Shown one piece after another: positions 6,484 through 14,710 of a stretch of DNA of 21,606 bases. The notes under the pieces are model-generated. The model did not search any database. It had not been told where the DNA came from and was given only the letters and a program-made list of their open reading frames with translations. The stretch spans positions 1 through 21,606 of IMG/VR virus record IMGVR_UViG_3300002143_000143; one strand, 5' to 3'. The stretch is from a virus. Position 1 is the stretch's first letter; each line of letters begins with the position of its first letter. A program made the translations under genes and the position numbers.

Positions 6484-9015
6484 ATGTTATATACTGGCGT
6501 AATAGAAGATCGGAATGATCCATTAAAACTTGGAAGATGTAAAGTTAGAGTAGTTGGGTTGCATACTCACGATGCAGCGAGACTCCCAAGTGCTGATTTG
6601 CCTTGGGCAATACCAATGCAGCCTATAACTTCAGCCGCATTATCTGGAATAGGAACATCACCTCTTGGTCTTGTAGAAGGCACTTGGGTTGTTGTAATGT
6701 TTCAAGATGAGCATAAACAATTCCCAATTATCATAGGTTCTATTGGAGGAATTCCTCAAAGCGGAGCTCATAATGTTGGCATTGATGAAAATACACTTAA
6801 GATTAAAATTGATGGTGAACTTCAAGAAACTACTACACAATCAAATGTTTTACTTGATGGATCTGGACAACCTGTAACAACTTCTGATGGAAAGCCAGTA
6901 ACAACTGGCACTGTTGCAACTACACCTGCTGTAGTTCAAAATACTAATAAACTTAAAAGAGCAGCAGAGTATCAACCAAGCCAAAATTGTATTACATTAT
7001 TGCATCAATTTGAAGGATTGAGATTAAACGCATATCCGGATCCTGCTACAGGTGGAAAGCCAATAACTATTGGTTATGGTACTACTAGGATTAATAATCA
7101 AGAAATTCAGATGGGAACAACTATCACTAAAGCACAAGCTGATGAGTATTTCTTAAGTGATCTAAAAACAAAGTTTTCCCCAGCAGTTGCATCTGCAGTC
7201 CGTGCTCCTATAACACAATCAATGTATGATGCGTTAGTTTCTTTTGTTTATAATCTTGGTCCTGGAACTTTAAATAAGTCTACTTTATTAAAAGATCTTA
7301 ATTCTACAAAATATTTAGATGCTGCTGCTGAATTTCTAGTTTACGATAAGGCTATGGTTAAAGGTGTATTGCAGTCAATGCCTGGATTAACGAGACGTAG
7401 AAAAGCAGAGAAAGATTTATTCCTTAAAGATGGAATACCAAATATTGCTGGCGAATTACCAGAACAACGTAAAGAAGAAGATGCGCAAGCGCAGAAACCA
7501 ACCGAATCTAATAACGCAGAAAAATCAACACAATCTTCATCTAGCACTGTAGGATTTGGAGATCCTAACAATAAGTATCCTCTATATGTAAATGAGCCCG
7601 ACACTAACAGACTTGCAAGACACGAAGAAATTCAAAAAACAGTAGTCTATAAAAAAGAAACGGCTATTGTGACTGGAATAGAAATAGCCGGCGGCGGGAC
7701 TTGGGATCAATCGCCAATTCCATATAATGCTCAATACCCGTTTAATCATGTAATGCAAAGCGAATCTGGGCATATAATGGAGTTTGATGATACTCCTAAT
7801 TCTGAACGTGTCCATCTTTACCATAAGTCTGGAACATTTACTGAGATAGATGCAAATGGAACTCAAGTAAATCGTATAGTTGGAGATAATTACGAAATAT
7901 TAGAACGCAATGGATTTGTACAAGTTCATGGTTCTCTTAATGTCACAGTCGATGGCGCTAGTAATATTCTTGTTAAAAATGCTTTAAATTTAGATGTGCG
8001 CGGAGTAGCAAACATTAATGTGTTTAATGATGCAAATTTAAATGTAAGTGGATCTTTAAATGCTTCGGTAACTGATTCGTTTAAACTTAAAGCAAGTTCT
8101 ATTATAATTGAAGGTGATACAGTTGACATTAAGTCAAATGGAGCGTTCATAGCTTCAGCTTCAGGTGATTTTGACATAAACGCAAGTGGTACTCTTAACG
8201 CTGATGGCTCTAATGTCAATATAGGAAATGGCGCTGCAAGCGCGGCAGCTTCTGGCTTATCTGCTGCAGCAGCAAAGCAATCTCCAGAAATGCCAGAAAT
8301 TTCTGCATTAAGAGTAATTAAGCGCGGCCCAGGAGGAACTCCAGTATATGAAACTCCAGAAGAAGCAGATGCAAACCCAGCTGGTGTTGCAAAAGAACAA
8401 CAGAGACATATTACTAGTGGCGCTCTTAAGAAAGAAGAAATAGATTCTGGCGAGAAAAAGGAAGCTCAAACAGCTCCACCAAATACGACTAGTCCGCCAG
8501 GCGCATCTTGCGATGCGATTATGTTAAAGCAAACATTTGAGCCTTCATTTCAGCTTTCAAAGAATTTCACCTTAGGCGCACTAACTAAAAATGGAACTAG
8601 GCCTCCGATTCCTCAGAATGGATTTACACCTCAAGGAATCGTGTGTAATCTTAAGGGGCTGTGTGAAAATTGCCTTGAACCTGTATATAGTCTTTATCCT
8701 AATTTAATTATTACTTCTGGATTTAGAAGACCTCAAGATACTCCTGGAATTAGTAGCACTGGTAGTCAGCATAACTCTGGCCAAGCAGTTGATATCGTAC
8801 TTAAAGGAGATAGAAAATATCATTACGAAGCTATTCAGAAGATTCAAGCATTGATTCCATTTGATCAGCTTTTGCTAGAATATCTTGGTGGTGGTATGAA
8901 TGGCACTGTATGGATTCATATATCGTTTACTTATAGTAAAGCGAGAAAGATGGTTTTCACTATGAGAGATCATAAAGTAGTTAGTGCTATTGGCCAATTT
9001 ACACTGATAACATAA
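6484..9015 (+). CDS. gp5: Baseplate hub needle with lysozyme and C-terminal M15-type peptidase domain, gp5-like
   Basis: The protein has 843 aa against 575 in T4. Domains in order: an OB-fold near residues 1-92; a linker; a T4-type lysozyme (GH24) near 167-317 with candidate catalytic E177, D186 and T195, and the helix YNLGPGTLNKSTLL; a charged/Ser-rich linker 323-358; the triple beta-helix needle near 425-582 with short Val/Ile/Asn repeats (for example FVQVHGSLNVTVDG); an Ala/Pro/Glu-rich linker 583-675; then a region 690-843 resembling peptidase M15, with SGFRRP, H763 and D770 in SQHNSGQAVDI, E799, and H812 in VWIHISF as zinc and catalytic candidates. T4 gp5 has no such peptidase. Lysozyme would cut glycan strands and M15 the peptide stems during penetration. 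The boundaries are by eye. Confidence 0.9.
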   Translation: MLYTGVIEDRNDPLKLGRCKVRVVGLHTHDAARLPSADLPWAIPMQPITSAALSGIGTSPLGLVEGTWVVVMFQDEHKQFPIIIGSIGGIPQSGAHNVGIDENTLKIKIDGELQETTTQSNVLLDGSGQPVTTSDGKPVTTGTVATTPAVVQNTNKLKRAAEYQPSQNCITLLHQFEGLRLNAYPDPATGGKPITIGYGTTRINNQEIQMGTTITKAQADEYFLSDLKTKFSPAVASAVRAPITQSMYDALVSFVYNLGPGTLNKSTLLKDLNSTKYLDAAAEFLVYDKAMVKGVLQSMPGLTRRRKAEKDLFLKDGIPNIAGELPEQRKEEDAQAQKPTESNNAEKSTQSSSSTVGFGDPNNKYPLYVNEPDTNRLARHEEIQKTVVYKKETAIVTGIEIAGGGTWDQSPIPYNAQYPFNHVMQSESGHIMEFDDTPNSERVHLYHKSGTFTEIDANGTQVNRIVGDNYEILERNGFVQVHGSLNVTVDGASNILVKNALNLDVRGVANINVFNDANLNVSGSLNASVTDSFKLKASSIIIEGDTVDIKSNGAFIASASGDFDINASGTLNADGSNVNIGNGAASAAASGLSAAAAKQSPEMPEISALRVIKRGPGGTPVYETPEEADANPAGVAKEQQRHITSGALKKEEIDSGEKKEAQTAPPNTTSPPGASCDAIMLKQTFEPSFQLSKNFTLGALTKNGTRPPIPQNGFTPQGIVCNLKGLCENCLEPVYSLYPNLIITSGFRRPQDTPGISSTGSQHNSGQAVDIVLKGDRKYHYEAIQKIQALIPFDQLLLEYLGGGMNGTVWIHISFTYSKARKMVFTMRDHKVVSAIGQFTLIT

Positions 9016-9554
9016 TGACAGCAATAATGACAGTCACTCCAACACTAGTGCCATCAATAGAAGATAATGCAGTTATTCTAGGTGGTGCTGCAGATATAAA
9101 TCGCTTTCCTCCAGTTAGAGAGTACATAGATACATTTCAATTTTCTGCGGCATTTACACCACCGCCAGCCGACGAAGAAGGCATTATTGCATACACCGTT
9201 ACAAATATATCTTATACTCCAGCGCTCGACGGTATTTTTACTTCTTTTTCAAATAATACTATAAATATATCTGGTAATATTCAAAACGTATTTCCAAACA
9301 AGCAATACCAATTTAAAATGAATGATGGGAGTATTCAAGTTTTATCTCCCTATACTTCAGAGTCTTTTTATGGTATCATTAAATATCAAGCTGATAGTTC
9401 TCGATATGTTGAAGTCACTTATACGATTACTTTGTCGCCAGATGATGGCACGAATAACGTAAATGTAATTACTTTTATTGCAAAGCAAACTGTGAATAAT
9501 GATTGGGAAGCAAATAGGTTACTTTTAAAACAATTAGTACTACGAGGTCATTAA
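9015..9554 (+). CDS. Unknown protein between needle and PAAR tip
   Basis: The protein has 179 aa and I do not recognise it. It starts on the gp5 stop (TAATG) and ends on the PAAR start (TAATG), so its translation is tied to both. It has no signal peptide or membrane segment. It is Thr/Ser/Asn-rich with alternating hydrophobic residues (TVTNISYTPAL, INISGNIQNVF, RYVEVTYTITLS), which suggests a beta-sandwich virion protein. Residues 97-125 (YQFKMNDGSIQVLSP and following) may be a separate loop. The C-terminus is helical and charged (NDWEANRLLLKQL). Being placed between the spike and its tip, it could be a small baseplate part or a spike-assembly helper; this is positional inference only. Confidence 0.6.
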   Translation: MTAIMTVTPTLVPSIEDNAVILGGAADINRFPPVREYIDTFQFSAAFTPPPADEEGIIAYTVTNISYTPALDGIFTSFSNNTINISGNIQNVFPNKQYQFKMNDGSIQVLSPYTSESFYGIIKYQADSSRYVEVTYTITLSPDDGTNNVNVITFIAKQTVNNDWEANRLLLKQLVLRGH

Positions 9555-9856
9555 TGCCAGCTGCATCTTTAGAAGGACACGTTTCATCTGGTCACGGCTG
9601 TTTTCCTCCAACGGCAGTACAATCTGGCTTTTCTTCAAAAACTAAAATCCAAGGGAAACTATGCCAGCTTTTAGGATCTACTAAATATGTAGATCATGCT
9701 TGTGGGAGAACAGTACATTCTGGAAATACTAGAAAAGTTTCTAGTGGAAGTGGTAAAGTAACAATAGAAGGAAAAGCTGCAATAAGAATTGGTGATTCTA
9801 TAGCGTGTGGAGATACAGTTGCGCAAGGTTCTTCTAAAGTGTTTATAGGTGGATAA
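9554..9856 (+). CDS. gp5.4: PAAR-domain spike tip protein (gp5.4-like)
   Basis: The protein has 100 aa. The PAAR pattern is visible: Gly/His-rich start (LEGHVSSGHGCFPP), then GRTVHSGNTRKVSSGSGKV, IRIGDSIACGDTVAQGSSKVFIGG. The repeated short strands fold as a cone on the needle tip. Candidate metal ligands are His at 9 or 14, H48/H55 and C85, as PAAR tips bind a metal through His and Cys residues. In T4 the equivalent is gp5.4, which sharpens the gp5 needle. The gene lies directly upstream of gp25, as expected for a baseplate operon, and is coupled to the preceding ORF by TAATG. Confidence 0.88.
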   Translation: MPAASLEGHVSSGHGCFPPTAVQSGFSSKTKIQGKLCQLLGSTKYVDHACGRTVHSGNTRKVSSGSGKVTIEGKAAIRIGDSIACGDTVAQGSSKVFIGG

Positions 9857-9865
9857 ATATAAGAT

Positions 9866-10255
9866 ATGGCTAATACACGTACATTCTCAGATTTAGATAT
9901 GGGGTTTCTTCCGAATCCTATATCTCGTGACATTTCACGCAAGTTTGATGAAAATGCAATAAAACAATCAATTAAAAATATTATTCTTACGAAGAATTTC
10001 GAAAGACCATTCCACAGCAATATTGGTTCTCAAATATCATCTCTTTTATTCGAGCCTATTACGCCAATGACTTCTGCTATGATAAAGAAGACTGTGGCTA
10101 ACACAATTAACTCGTATGAACCTAGAATAAATTTGCTTGACGTATCAGTGTTGCTAAGTCCTGATAATAATGGTGTATACGTTACAATTGTTTTTAGAAT
10201 TATTAACACTAGTACACCTATAAGTGTCAACATGTTTCTGGAGAGAACTCGCTAA
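9866..10255 (+). CDS. gp25: Baseplate wedge subunit gp25
   Basis: The protein has 129 aa (T4 gp25 has 132). It has the GPW/gp25 family pattern: FLPNPISRDISRKFDENAI, then KNIILTKNFERPFHSNIG and SSLLFEP (residues 38-64), and a final strand VYVTIVFRIINTS. gp25 is the conserved sheath-like element at the inner end of each wedge, which nucleates the sheath. It is also found in type VI secretion systems. It starts 9 bases after the PAAR stop. A GATAAATA box overlaps that stop at 9852-9859, but it is too near the ATG to give a useful leader. The stop overlaps the gp6 start. Confidence 0.93.
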   Translation: MANTRTFSDLDMGFLPNPISRDISRKFDENAIKQSIKNIILTKNFERPFHSNIGSQISSLLFEPITPMTSAMIKKTVANTINSYEPRINLLDVSVLLSPDNNGVYVTIVFRIINTSTPISVNMFLERTR

Positions 10256-12063
10256 TGGCTAACAATAAAATTAACGTTTCAGATCTTGATTTCGATTTAA
10301 TTAAGACAAATCTAAAAGAGTTCTTACAAACACAAGATCAGTTTACTGACTATGATTTTGATGGATCTGGACTAAATGTATTACTTGATGTTTTAGCGTA
10401 TAATACGCATTATAATGCTATGTACACTAATTTAGCAGTAAATGAAATGTTTTTAGATTCCGCTAGCAAACGTGATAGCGTAGTTTCAATTGCAAATAAT
10501 TATGGCTATTTGCCTACATCAAAAACATCAGCTATTGCTAAAATTTCTTTGTCTGTAGCAATTGGAACTAATACTTCTCGCACATTATCCCTTTCAAAAT
10601 ATAGTCCATTCAAAGCTACAGTTTCTGGTATAGATTATACATTTTATACTACTTCTGAAAGCGTTGGTTCTCGCAATGAATCAACAGGAACATATGAATT
10701 TTCTTCTATAGATTTATATGAAGGAACGCCAGTAGTTGAGAAATTTAATGTGCTTGATGCAAGTAAAATTGTTCTAAAAAACAATGACATCGATGTAAGT
10801 ACTATTAAAGTTAGAGTTCAGAATCCAACATCGCTTTTAACTACTACATATAACTATTCAGAAAAAGTTCTAACATTAACTTCTTCTAGTGAAGTATATT
10901 TTATAAGAGAAATAGAAAATCAATATTATGAAATATATTTTGGTAAAAATAATCTTGGAGCAGAACCATCTATAGGTTCTGTTGTTACAGTTGAATATAT
11001 TGTTACAAACGGTTCTGCTGCAAATGGCATCAAGTTATTTACATACACTGGAAGTGATTTTGGCGTAGCTCCATCTATAACAATTATTCAAACGGCAAGA
11101 GGTGGCAGGGATGCCGAATCAATCGATGAAATAAAATACAACGTATCTCATAAATATAAATTGCAAGATCGAGCAGTTACTGCTAACGATTACGCTGATA
11201 TCATAAAATCTAATTACCCAGATATTGATGCTATTAATTGCTGGGGAGGAGAAACAATGACTCCTCCAATCTATGGTAAAGTTTATATTTCTATTAAACC
11301 CCAATCAAGTTTGTTTTTAACGACAAGCGAAAAAAATGCTATCATAGAAGATATCATTAAACCAAAGGCGATGCTTGGAATATTTCCAACTCTAATAGAT
11401 CCTATTTACAATACGGCCGAAATTAAAACTACTGTATTCTATAATCCAAATTTAACAAATAGGTCTTTATCGCAAATTGAGCAATCTGTACGACAAGCTA
11501 TTTTAGATTATAATGATACATATTTGCAAAAATTTGATGGAGTGTTACGCTATTCGCGATTAGTACGTATCATTGATGACGCCGATTCTTCTATTATAAA
11601 CAACGTAACAACTGTTACTCTTCGCCGTATCGTCGATGTAATCTTCAATCTTTCTTCTAGCTATACTGTTAATTTAAATAATTCCGTATTCAAAGCGGGA
11701 GTTGCAGAAGAAGCTGTTATGACTAATGGATTTTACATAAATGATTCTGGTGTTGCACATTTTATAGATGACGATGGCGCCAGCAATTTACGATTATTTT
11801 ATTACAATCTATTAGATTTTTCCAAAGTATTTGTAAATAAGACTATAGGCTCTGTCAATTATGATACTGGGCAATTGAAAATAAATGCTTTATTTGTAAC
11901 TGGGCTAAGTGATTCTAATTTTGAGTTTATTATTAAACCTCAATCAGATGATGTTGTTTCAATGCATAACCAAATCGTAAATATAGATTCAGAGTATTTG
12001 ACTATTGTTATGGAACAAGAAATAACATCAGCAACACATAAACTTGCATCTGGTAGAACGTAA
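10255..12063 (+). CDS. gp6: Baseplate wedge subunit gp6 (baseplate J family)
   Basis: The protein has 602 aa (T4 gp6 has 660). The N-terminal signature LNVLLDVLAYNTHYNAMYTN, followed by EMFLDSASKRDSVVSIANNYGY, is diagnostic of phage gp6-type baseplate J proteins. TARGGRDAESIDEIKYN and RAVTANDYADIIKSNYPDI precede the W330-GGE motif and YGKVYISIKP, which are also typical. The C-terminal part is beta-rich. gp6 dimers form the iris-like ring that joins the wedges around the hub, and with gp25 and gp53 form the wedge core. It is coupled to gp25 (TAATG) and followed by gp7 after 3 bases. Confidence 0.93.
   Translation: MANNKINVSDLDFDLIKTNLKEFLQTQDQFTDYDFDGSGLNVLLDVLAYNTHYNAMYTNLAVNEMFLDSASKRDSVVSIANNYGYLPTSKTSAIAKISLSVAIGTNTSRTLSLSKYSPFKATVSGIDYTFYTTSESVGSRNESTGTYEFSSIDLYEGTPVVEKFNVLDASKIVLKNNDIDVSTIKVRVQNPTSLLTTTYNYSEKVLTLTSSSEVYFIREIENQYYEIYFGKNNLGAEPSIGSVVTVEYIVTNGSAANGIKLFTYTGSDFGVAPSITIIQTARGGRDAESIDEIKYNVSHKYKLQDRAVTANDYADIIKSNYPDIDAINCWGGETMTPPIYGKVYISIKPQSSLFLTTSEKNAIIEDIIKPKAMLGIFPTLIDPIYNTAEIKTTVFYNPNLTNRSLSQIEQSVRQAILDYNDTYLQKFDGVLRYSRLVRIIDDADSSIINNVTTVTLRRIVDVIFNLSSSYTVNLNNSVFKAGVAEEAVMTNGFYINDSGVAHFIDDDGASNLRLFYYNLLDFSKVFVNKTIGSVNYDTGQLKINALFVTGLSDSNFEFIIKPQSDDVVSMHNQIVNIDSEYLTIVMEQEITSATHKLASGRT
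11245..11267 (+). promoter_or_regulatory. Possible internal ribosome site and stem inside gp6
   Basis: GGAGGAG (11245-11251) stands 5 bases before an in-frame ATG (codon 335 of gp6). CTCCTCC (11261-11267) just after the ATG can pair with it to form a 7-bp GC stem with a 9-base loop. If used, it would give a 268-aa C-terminal fragment of gp6. The GGA GGA GAA codons encode the conserved GGE motif, so the match may be incidental. Confidence 0.2.
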
Positions 12064-12066
12064 AAT

Positions 12067-14697
12067 ATGAGCAATAAAACGCCGATTGCAGTTGCATTAG
12101 AAAGACAAATCCCCGAATATATTCGAGGAGAGTATGAGCTATTTGTTAATTTCATAAAAGCATATTACGAGTTTTTAGACCAAAGCCAACAGCGTAATTT
12201 AGAAGATATTCGTTCTATCGATAATACTTTAGAAGAATTCGTACTTCGATTTAAGAAAGAATTATCGGTATTATTTCCTACTAATACGTTAGCAAATGAG
12301 CGTTTTATTCTACAAAGAATTCGCGAATTTTATCAATCACGTGGATCTAAAGAATCATACCAATTTTTATTTAGAATTCTTTTTAACAAAGATTCTGATA
12401 TTTTTTATCCATCTACGCAAATTTTAAAAGCTTCTGATGGAAAGTGGGTTCAGGAAAAATCAGTATTCGTGCAAAGTGTTTCAGGTAATCTTTTTAATCT
12501 TACCGGTAAGATTATTGACATATCTACTACAAATAAACAAATACATGTGTTTTCTCCACGTGTAGTTCTTTATCGTCCTGGAGTATATGAAGTCTTTATC
12601 GATAGATCATACACTGCGGATATATCTATTGGCGATACTGTAGAGTCTCAAGATGGCAAAGACACCGGTATAATACTTCCATGTCCTAACAAATATACTA
12701 TTACTACTGCTGGCGCTGGATTTGAAGTTGGCGCTTTATATTATCTTAAAACAGAAAGCGGCGATGGTTCTTTAATTAAGGTTACTAAGATAGGCAATAG
12801 TATTGAAGGAAGTACAATAACAAATGGACTTATTAAAAAGATTCAAGTTATTAATTTTGGTTTAGATTATACATCTACGTTCTACGCACAACTTAGTAAT
12901 AAACAAGCTACAGCATTAGCATATCGTCATCCAGTTCCAGGACCATTCCTAGATCAAACAACTGGATTCGTTGATTTGGGTTATATCAATAAACAAGATT
13001 ATTTCTACTATGATAGGTTTTACACTCCGGCTGGAAACAATAACGAAAAAGTATTTTACGCTGATGGTACATATGTTGGTGAAATAATTGGGTCGTTCTA
13101 TACCAATGCTAGCACCATGAACGTTATTGATACAAGTACTGCAGAAATAAAAATAGAACTTGGCGCTGTTGCAGTATATCCGGGGTATTATTCTGCATCA
13201 GATGGATTCATTTCAGATGAGTCCTTTATTCAAGACGGAAAATATTATCAATTATTTTCATATGTTATTCGTGTAGAACAACAAATAGAATCCTATTATG
13301 ATATCGTTAAGCAGTTGATGCATCCTGCTGGAACAGAATTGTTTGCTGAATATACAATTAAGAATTCTTACTTAGTTTCTGCATCACCATTACTTGCGTT
13401 TATTCGCCGTCAATTCTTAGAAGCTATTTTCGTGACTGATGACGAATCTGCGAATACTATTGAAATGCCTAAAGCGGATGCGTTACCAGCTATTCATTCG
13501 TTTCTTCAAGACATTAAAGATAAACAAATTTCTATTAGGAAATATGATTCTAGCGGAAGCTTAATCGGTATTCAATTAAACAGTGTTTTAGTGAGTGGTA
13601 CCGCTGGACAATTTACTACTACATCAGTATTAACGCCTTCAGGATTCCCAATTGCTACTCCACTAGTTGTTGGTCAATTAATGCGAGTAATTGGAACTTT
13701 AAGTGGAAGTGGAACCATATCACAATATGAAACTAAAAATGCTGGATCGTTTGTAATTGGAAGAAGCTATAAAATAGTTAGCGTTGGCACAACTGATTTC
13801 ATTTCAATTGGAGCTACTTCAAATGCAATAGACCAGGTGTTCACTGCTATAGGTGTTGGTTCTGGCACAGGTACTGCAAAACATCAAGAACCAACGGCAG
13901 CTAATTCAACTATTTACAGAGTAAGTTCTGTTAGTTTTTCTGGTGTTACACCTTATCAATTTGTATTAACTAATATCGATGGAACTGCTTTAACTACTAC
14001 AGCAGGTTCAACTACAGGCTTAACGTTTTCAACAATGGAAACTAACGCCAGATGGTCTACTGTTGATCCTTATACATTACAACAGTATGATATGGTTAAA
14101 GGATCAGCAAATGATCCAATTGAAAATTCTCTTGTAAGCACAGCATTTACACGAATAAATGATATTGCAAAACCAAGAGAAGAAAATGTTCCTCAATTAG
14201 ACCAAAACGTAGAAGATTTTGCTCGTGGTACTACACAAGATTCTATTACATCTGTACAAAGCGCCCTCATATGGGAATTGAGTGGCGGTTCTTGGAATAA
14301 GAGTGTAACTGCAGTTGATGAAGTTGCACCTGTAAGATTTCCTAAATATGTAGACGTAATCTATTTAGATGGATATTTTTCTGGAGGTATACAATATCCA
14401 GATGCAGATTTCTTTACATCTGCAGTAACATATGCAAGATCAAATGCTGATGGAACTACTCCTGTAGAATCAGGAAGAGATTGGGTTTGGAGTGGAGAAA
14501 CGTTCAACCAAAGTACTAGTAGCGTAGATAGCACTCCATTTTTTAATAGTAATAGACTATACACAGACGCAATAAATAATACAAACACTGGAATTTTGTA
14601 CTATAATATGTACAATCAAGACACTTCGGATCCATCTACTTCGTTTTCTTATGAAGCAGAAACGTATTCGGAGCATACAACAAAATCACTTTCATAA
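12067..14697 (+). CDS. gp7: Baseplate wedge protein, probable gp7
   Basis: The protein has 876 aa (T4 gp7 has 1032). It starts with the helical wedge segment YIRGEYELFVNFIKAYYEFL (residues 18-37) and RFILQRIREFYQSRGSKESY, which I associate with the protein that follows gp6 in marine T4-like phages and is usually named gp7. The middle is beta-rich, with Gly-rich turn motifs. Residues 559-604 are a module (AGSFVIGRSYKIVSVGTTDF... GVGSGTGTA) that recurs in unrelated marine phage virion proteins. The last 200 residues are Asn/Ser/Thr-rich and look like a surface or fibre-attachment part. In T4, gp7 is the long arm of the wedge that contacts gp8 and gp10. gp7 sequences diverge strongly, so the number is a family-and-position call. 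Confidence 0.65.
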   Translation: MSNKTPIAVALERQIPEYIRGEYELFVNFIKAYYEFLDQSQQRNLEDIRSIDNTLEEFVLRFKKELSVLFPTNTLANERFILQRIREFYQSRGSKESYQFLFRILFNKDSDIFYPSTQILKASDGKWVQEKSVFVQSVSGNLFNLTGKIIDISTTNKQIHVFSPRVVLYRPGVYEVFIDRSYTADISIGDTVESQDGKDTGIILPCPNKYTITTAGAGFEVGALYYLKTESGDGSLIKVTKIGNSIEGSTITNGLIKKIQVINFGLDYTSTFYAQLSNKQATALAYRHPVPGPFLDQTTGFVDLGYINKQDYFYYDRFYTPAGNNNEKVFYADGTYVGEIIGSFYTNASTMNVIDTSTAEIKIELGAVAVYPGYYSASDGFISDESFIQDGKYYQLFSYVIRVEQQIESYYDIVKQLMHPAGTELFAEYTIKNSYLVSASPLLAFIRRQFLEAIFVTDDESANTIEMPKADALPAIHSFLQDIKDKQISIRKYDSSGSLIGIQLNSVLVSGTAGQFTTTSVLTPSGFPIATPLVVGQLMRVIGTLSGSGTISQYETKNAGSFVIGRSYKIVSVGTTDFISIGATSNAIDQVFTAIGVGSGTGTAKHQEPTAANSTIYRVSSVSFSGVTPYQFVLTNIDGTALTTTAGSTTGLTFSTMETNARWSTVDPYTLQQYDMVKGSANDPIENSLVSTAFTRINDIAKPREENVPQLDQNVEDFARGTTQDSITSVQSALIWELSGGSWNKSVTAVDEVAPVRFPKYVDVIYLDGYFSGGIQYPDADFFTSAVTYARSNADGTTPVESGRDWVWSGETFNQSTSSVDSTPFFNSNRLYTDAINNTNTGILYYNMYNQDTSDPSTSFSYEAETYSEHTTKSLS
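13741..13878 (+). other. Mobile-looking protein module inside gp7
   Basis: This stretch encodes 46 residues (559-604 of gp7) with the pattern SFVIGRSYKIVSVGTTDF and a Gly/Thr end VGSGTGTA. As I recall the family, near-identical segments appear, alone or in tandem, in many marine phage tail and capsid-associated proteins. Only one copy is seen here. It is bounded by flexible Gly/Ser/Asn-rich sequence, as expected of an exchangeable surface module. Confidence 0.45.
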
Positions 14698-14701
14698 AAG
14701 G

Positions 14702-14709
14702 TATAAACA
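14702..14709 (+). promoter_or_regulatory. Weak late-promoter-like box before the 178-aa structural gene
   Basis: TATAAACA differs from TATAAATA at one position and lies 1 base before the ATG at 14711. A start site 6 bases downstream would fall inside the gene, so this is probably not functional for that ORF. AAAAGG at 14696-14701 is the likely ribosome site. Confidence 0.15.
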
Positions 14710-14710
14710 T

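Noticed and set aside
7341-8219. Several minus-strand ORFs opposite gp5
   Set aside because: They are shadows of the gp5 coding sequence with odd composition, and no leftward promoter or operon context exists there.
9260-9267. Exact TATAAATA on the plus strand inside the 179-aa gene
   Set aside because: It is within coding sequence (codons for Thr-Ile-Asn-Ile). In DNA this rich in A and T a handful of exact matches is expected by chance on both strands.
9852-9859. GATAAATA box before gp25
   Set aside because: It overlaps the PAAR stop and lies 6 bases before the gp25 ATG, so a transcript from it would have no leader.
14651-14710. Earlier ATG for the 178-aa structural protein
   Set aside because: It would overlap gp7 by 47 bases, adds a basic His/Lys-rich stretch unlike the rest, and lacks a ribosome site; AAAAGG serves the ATG at 14711.
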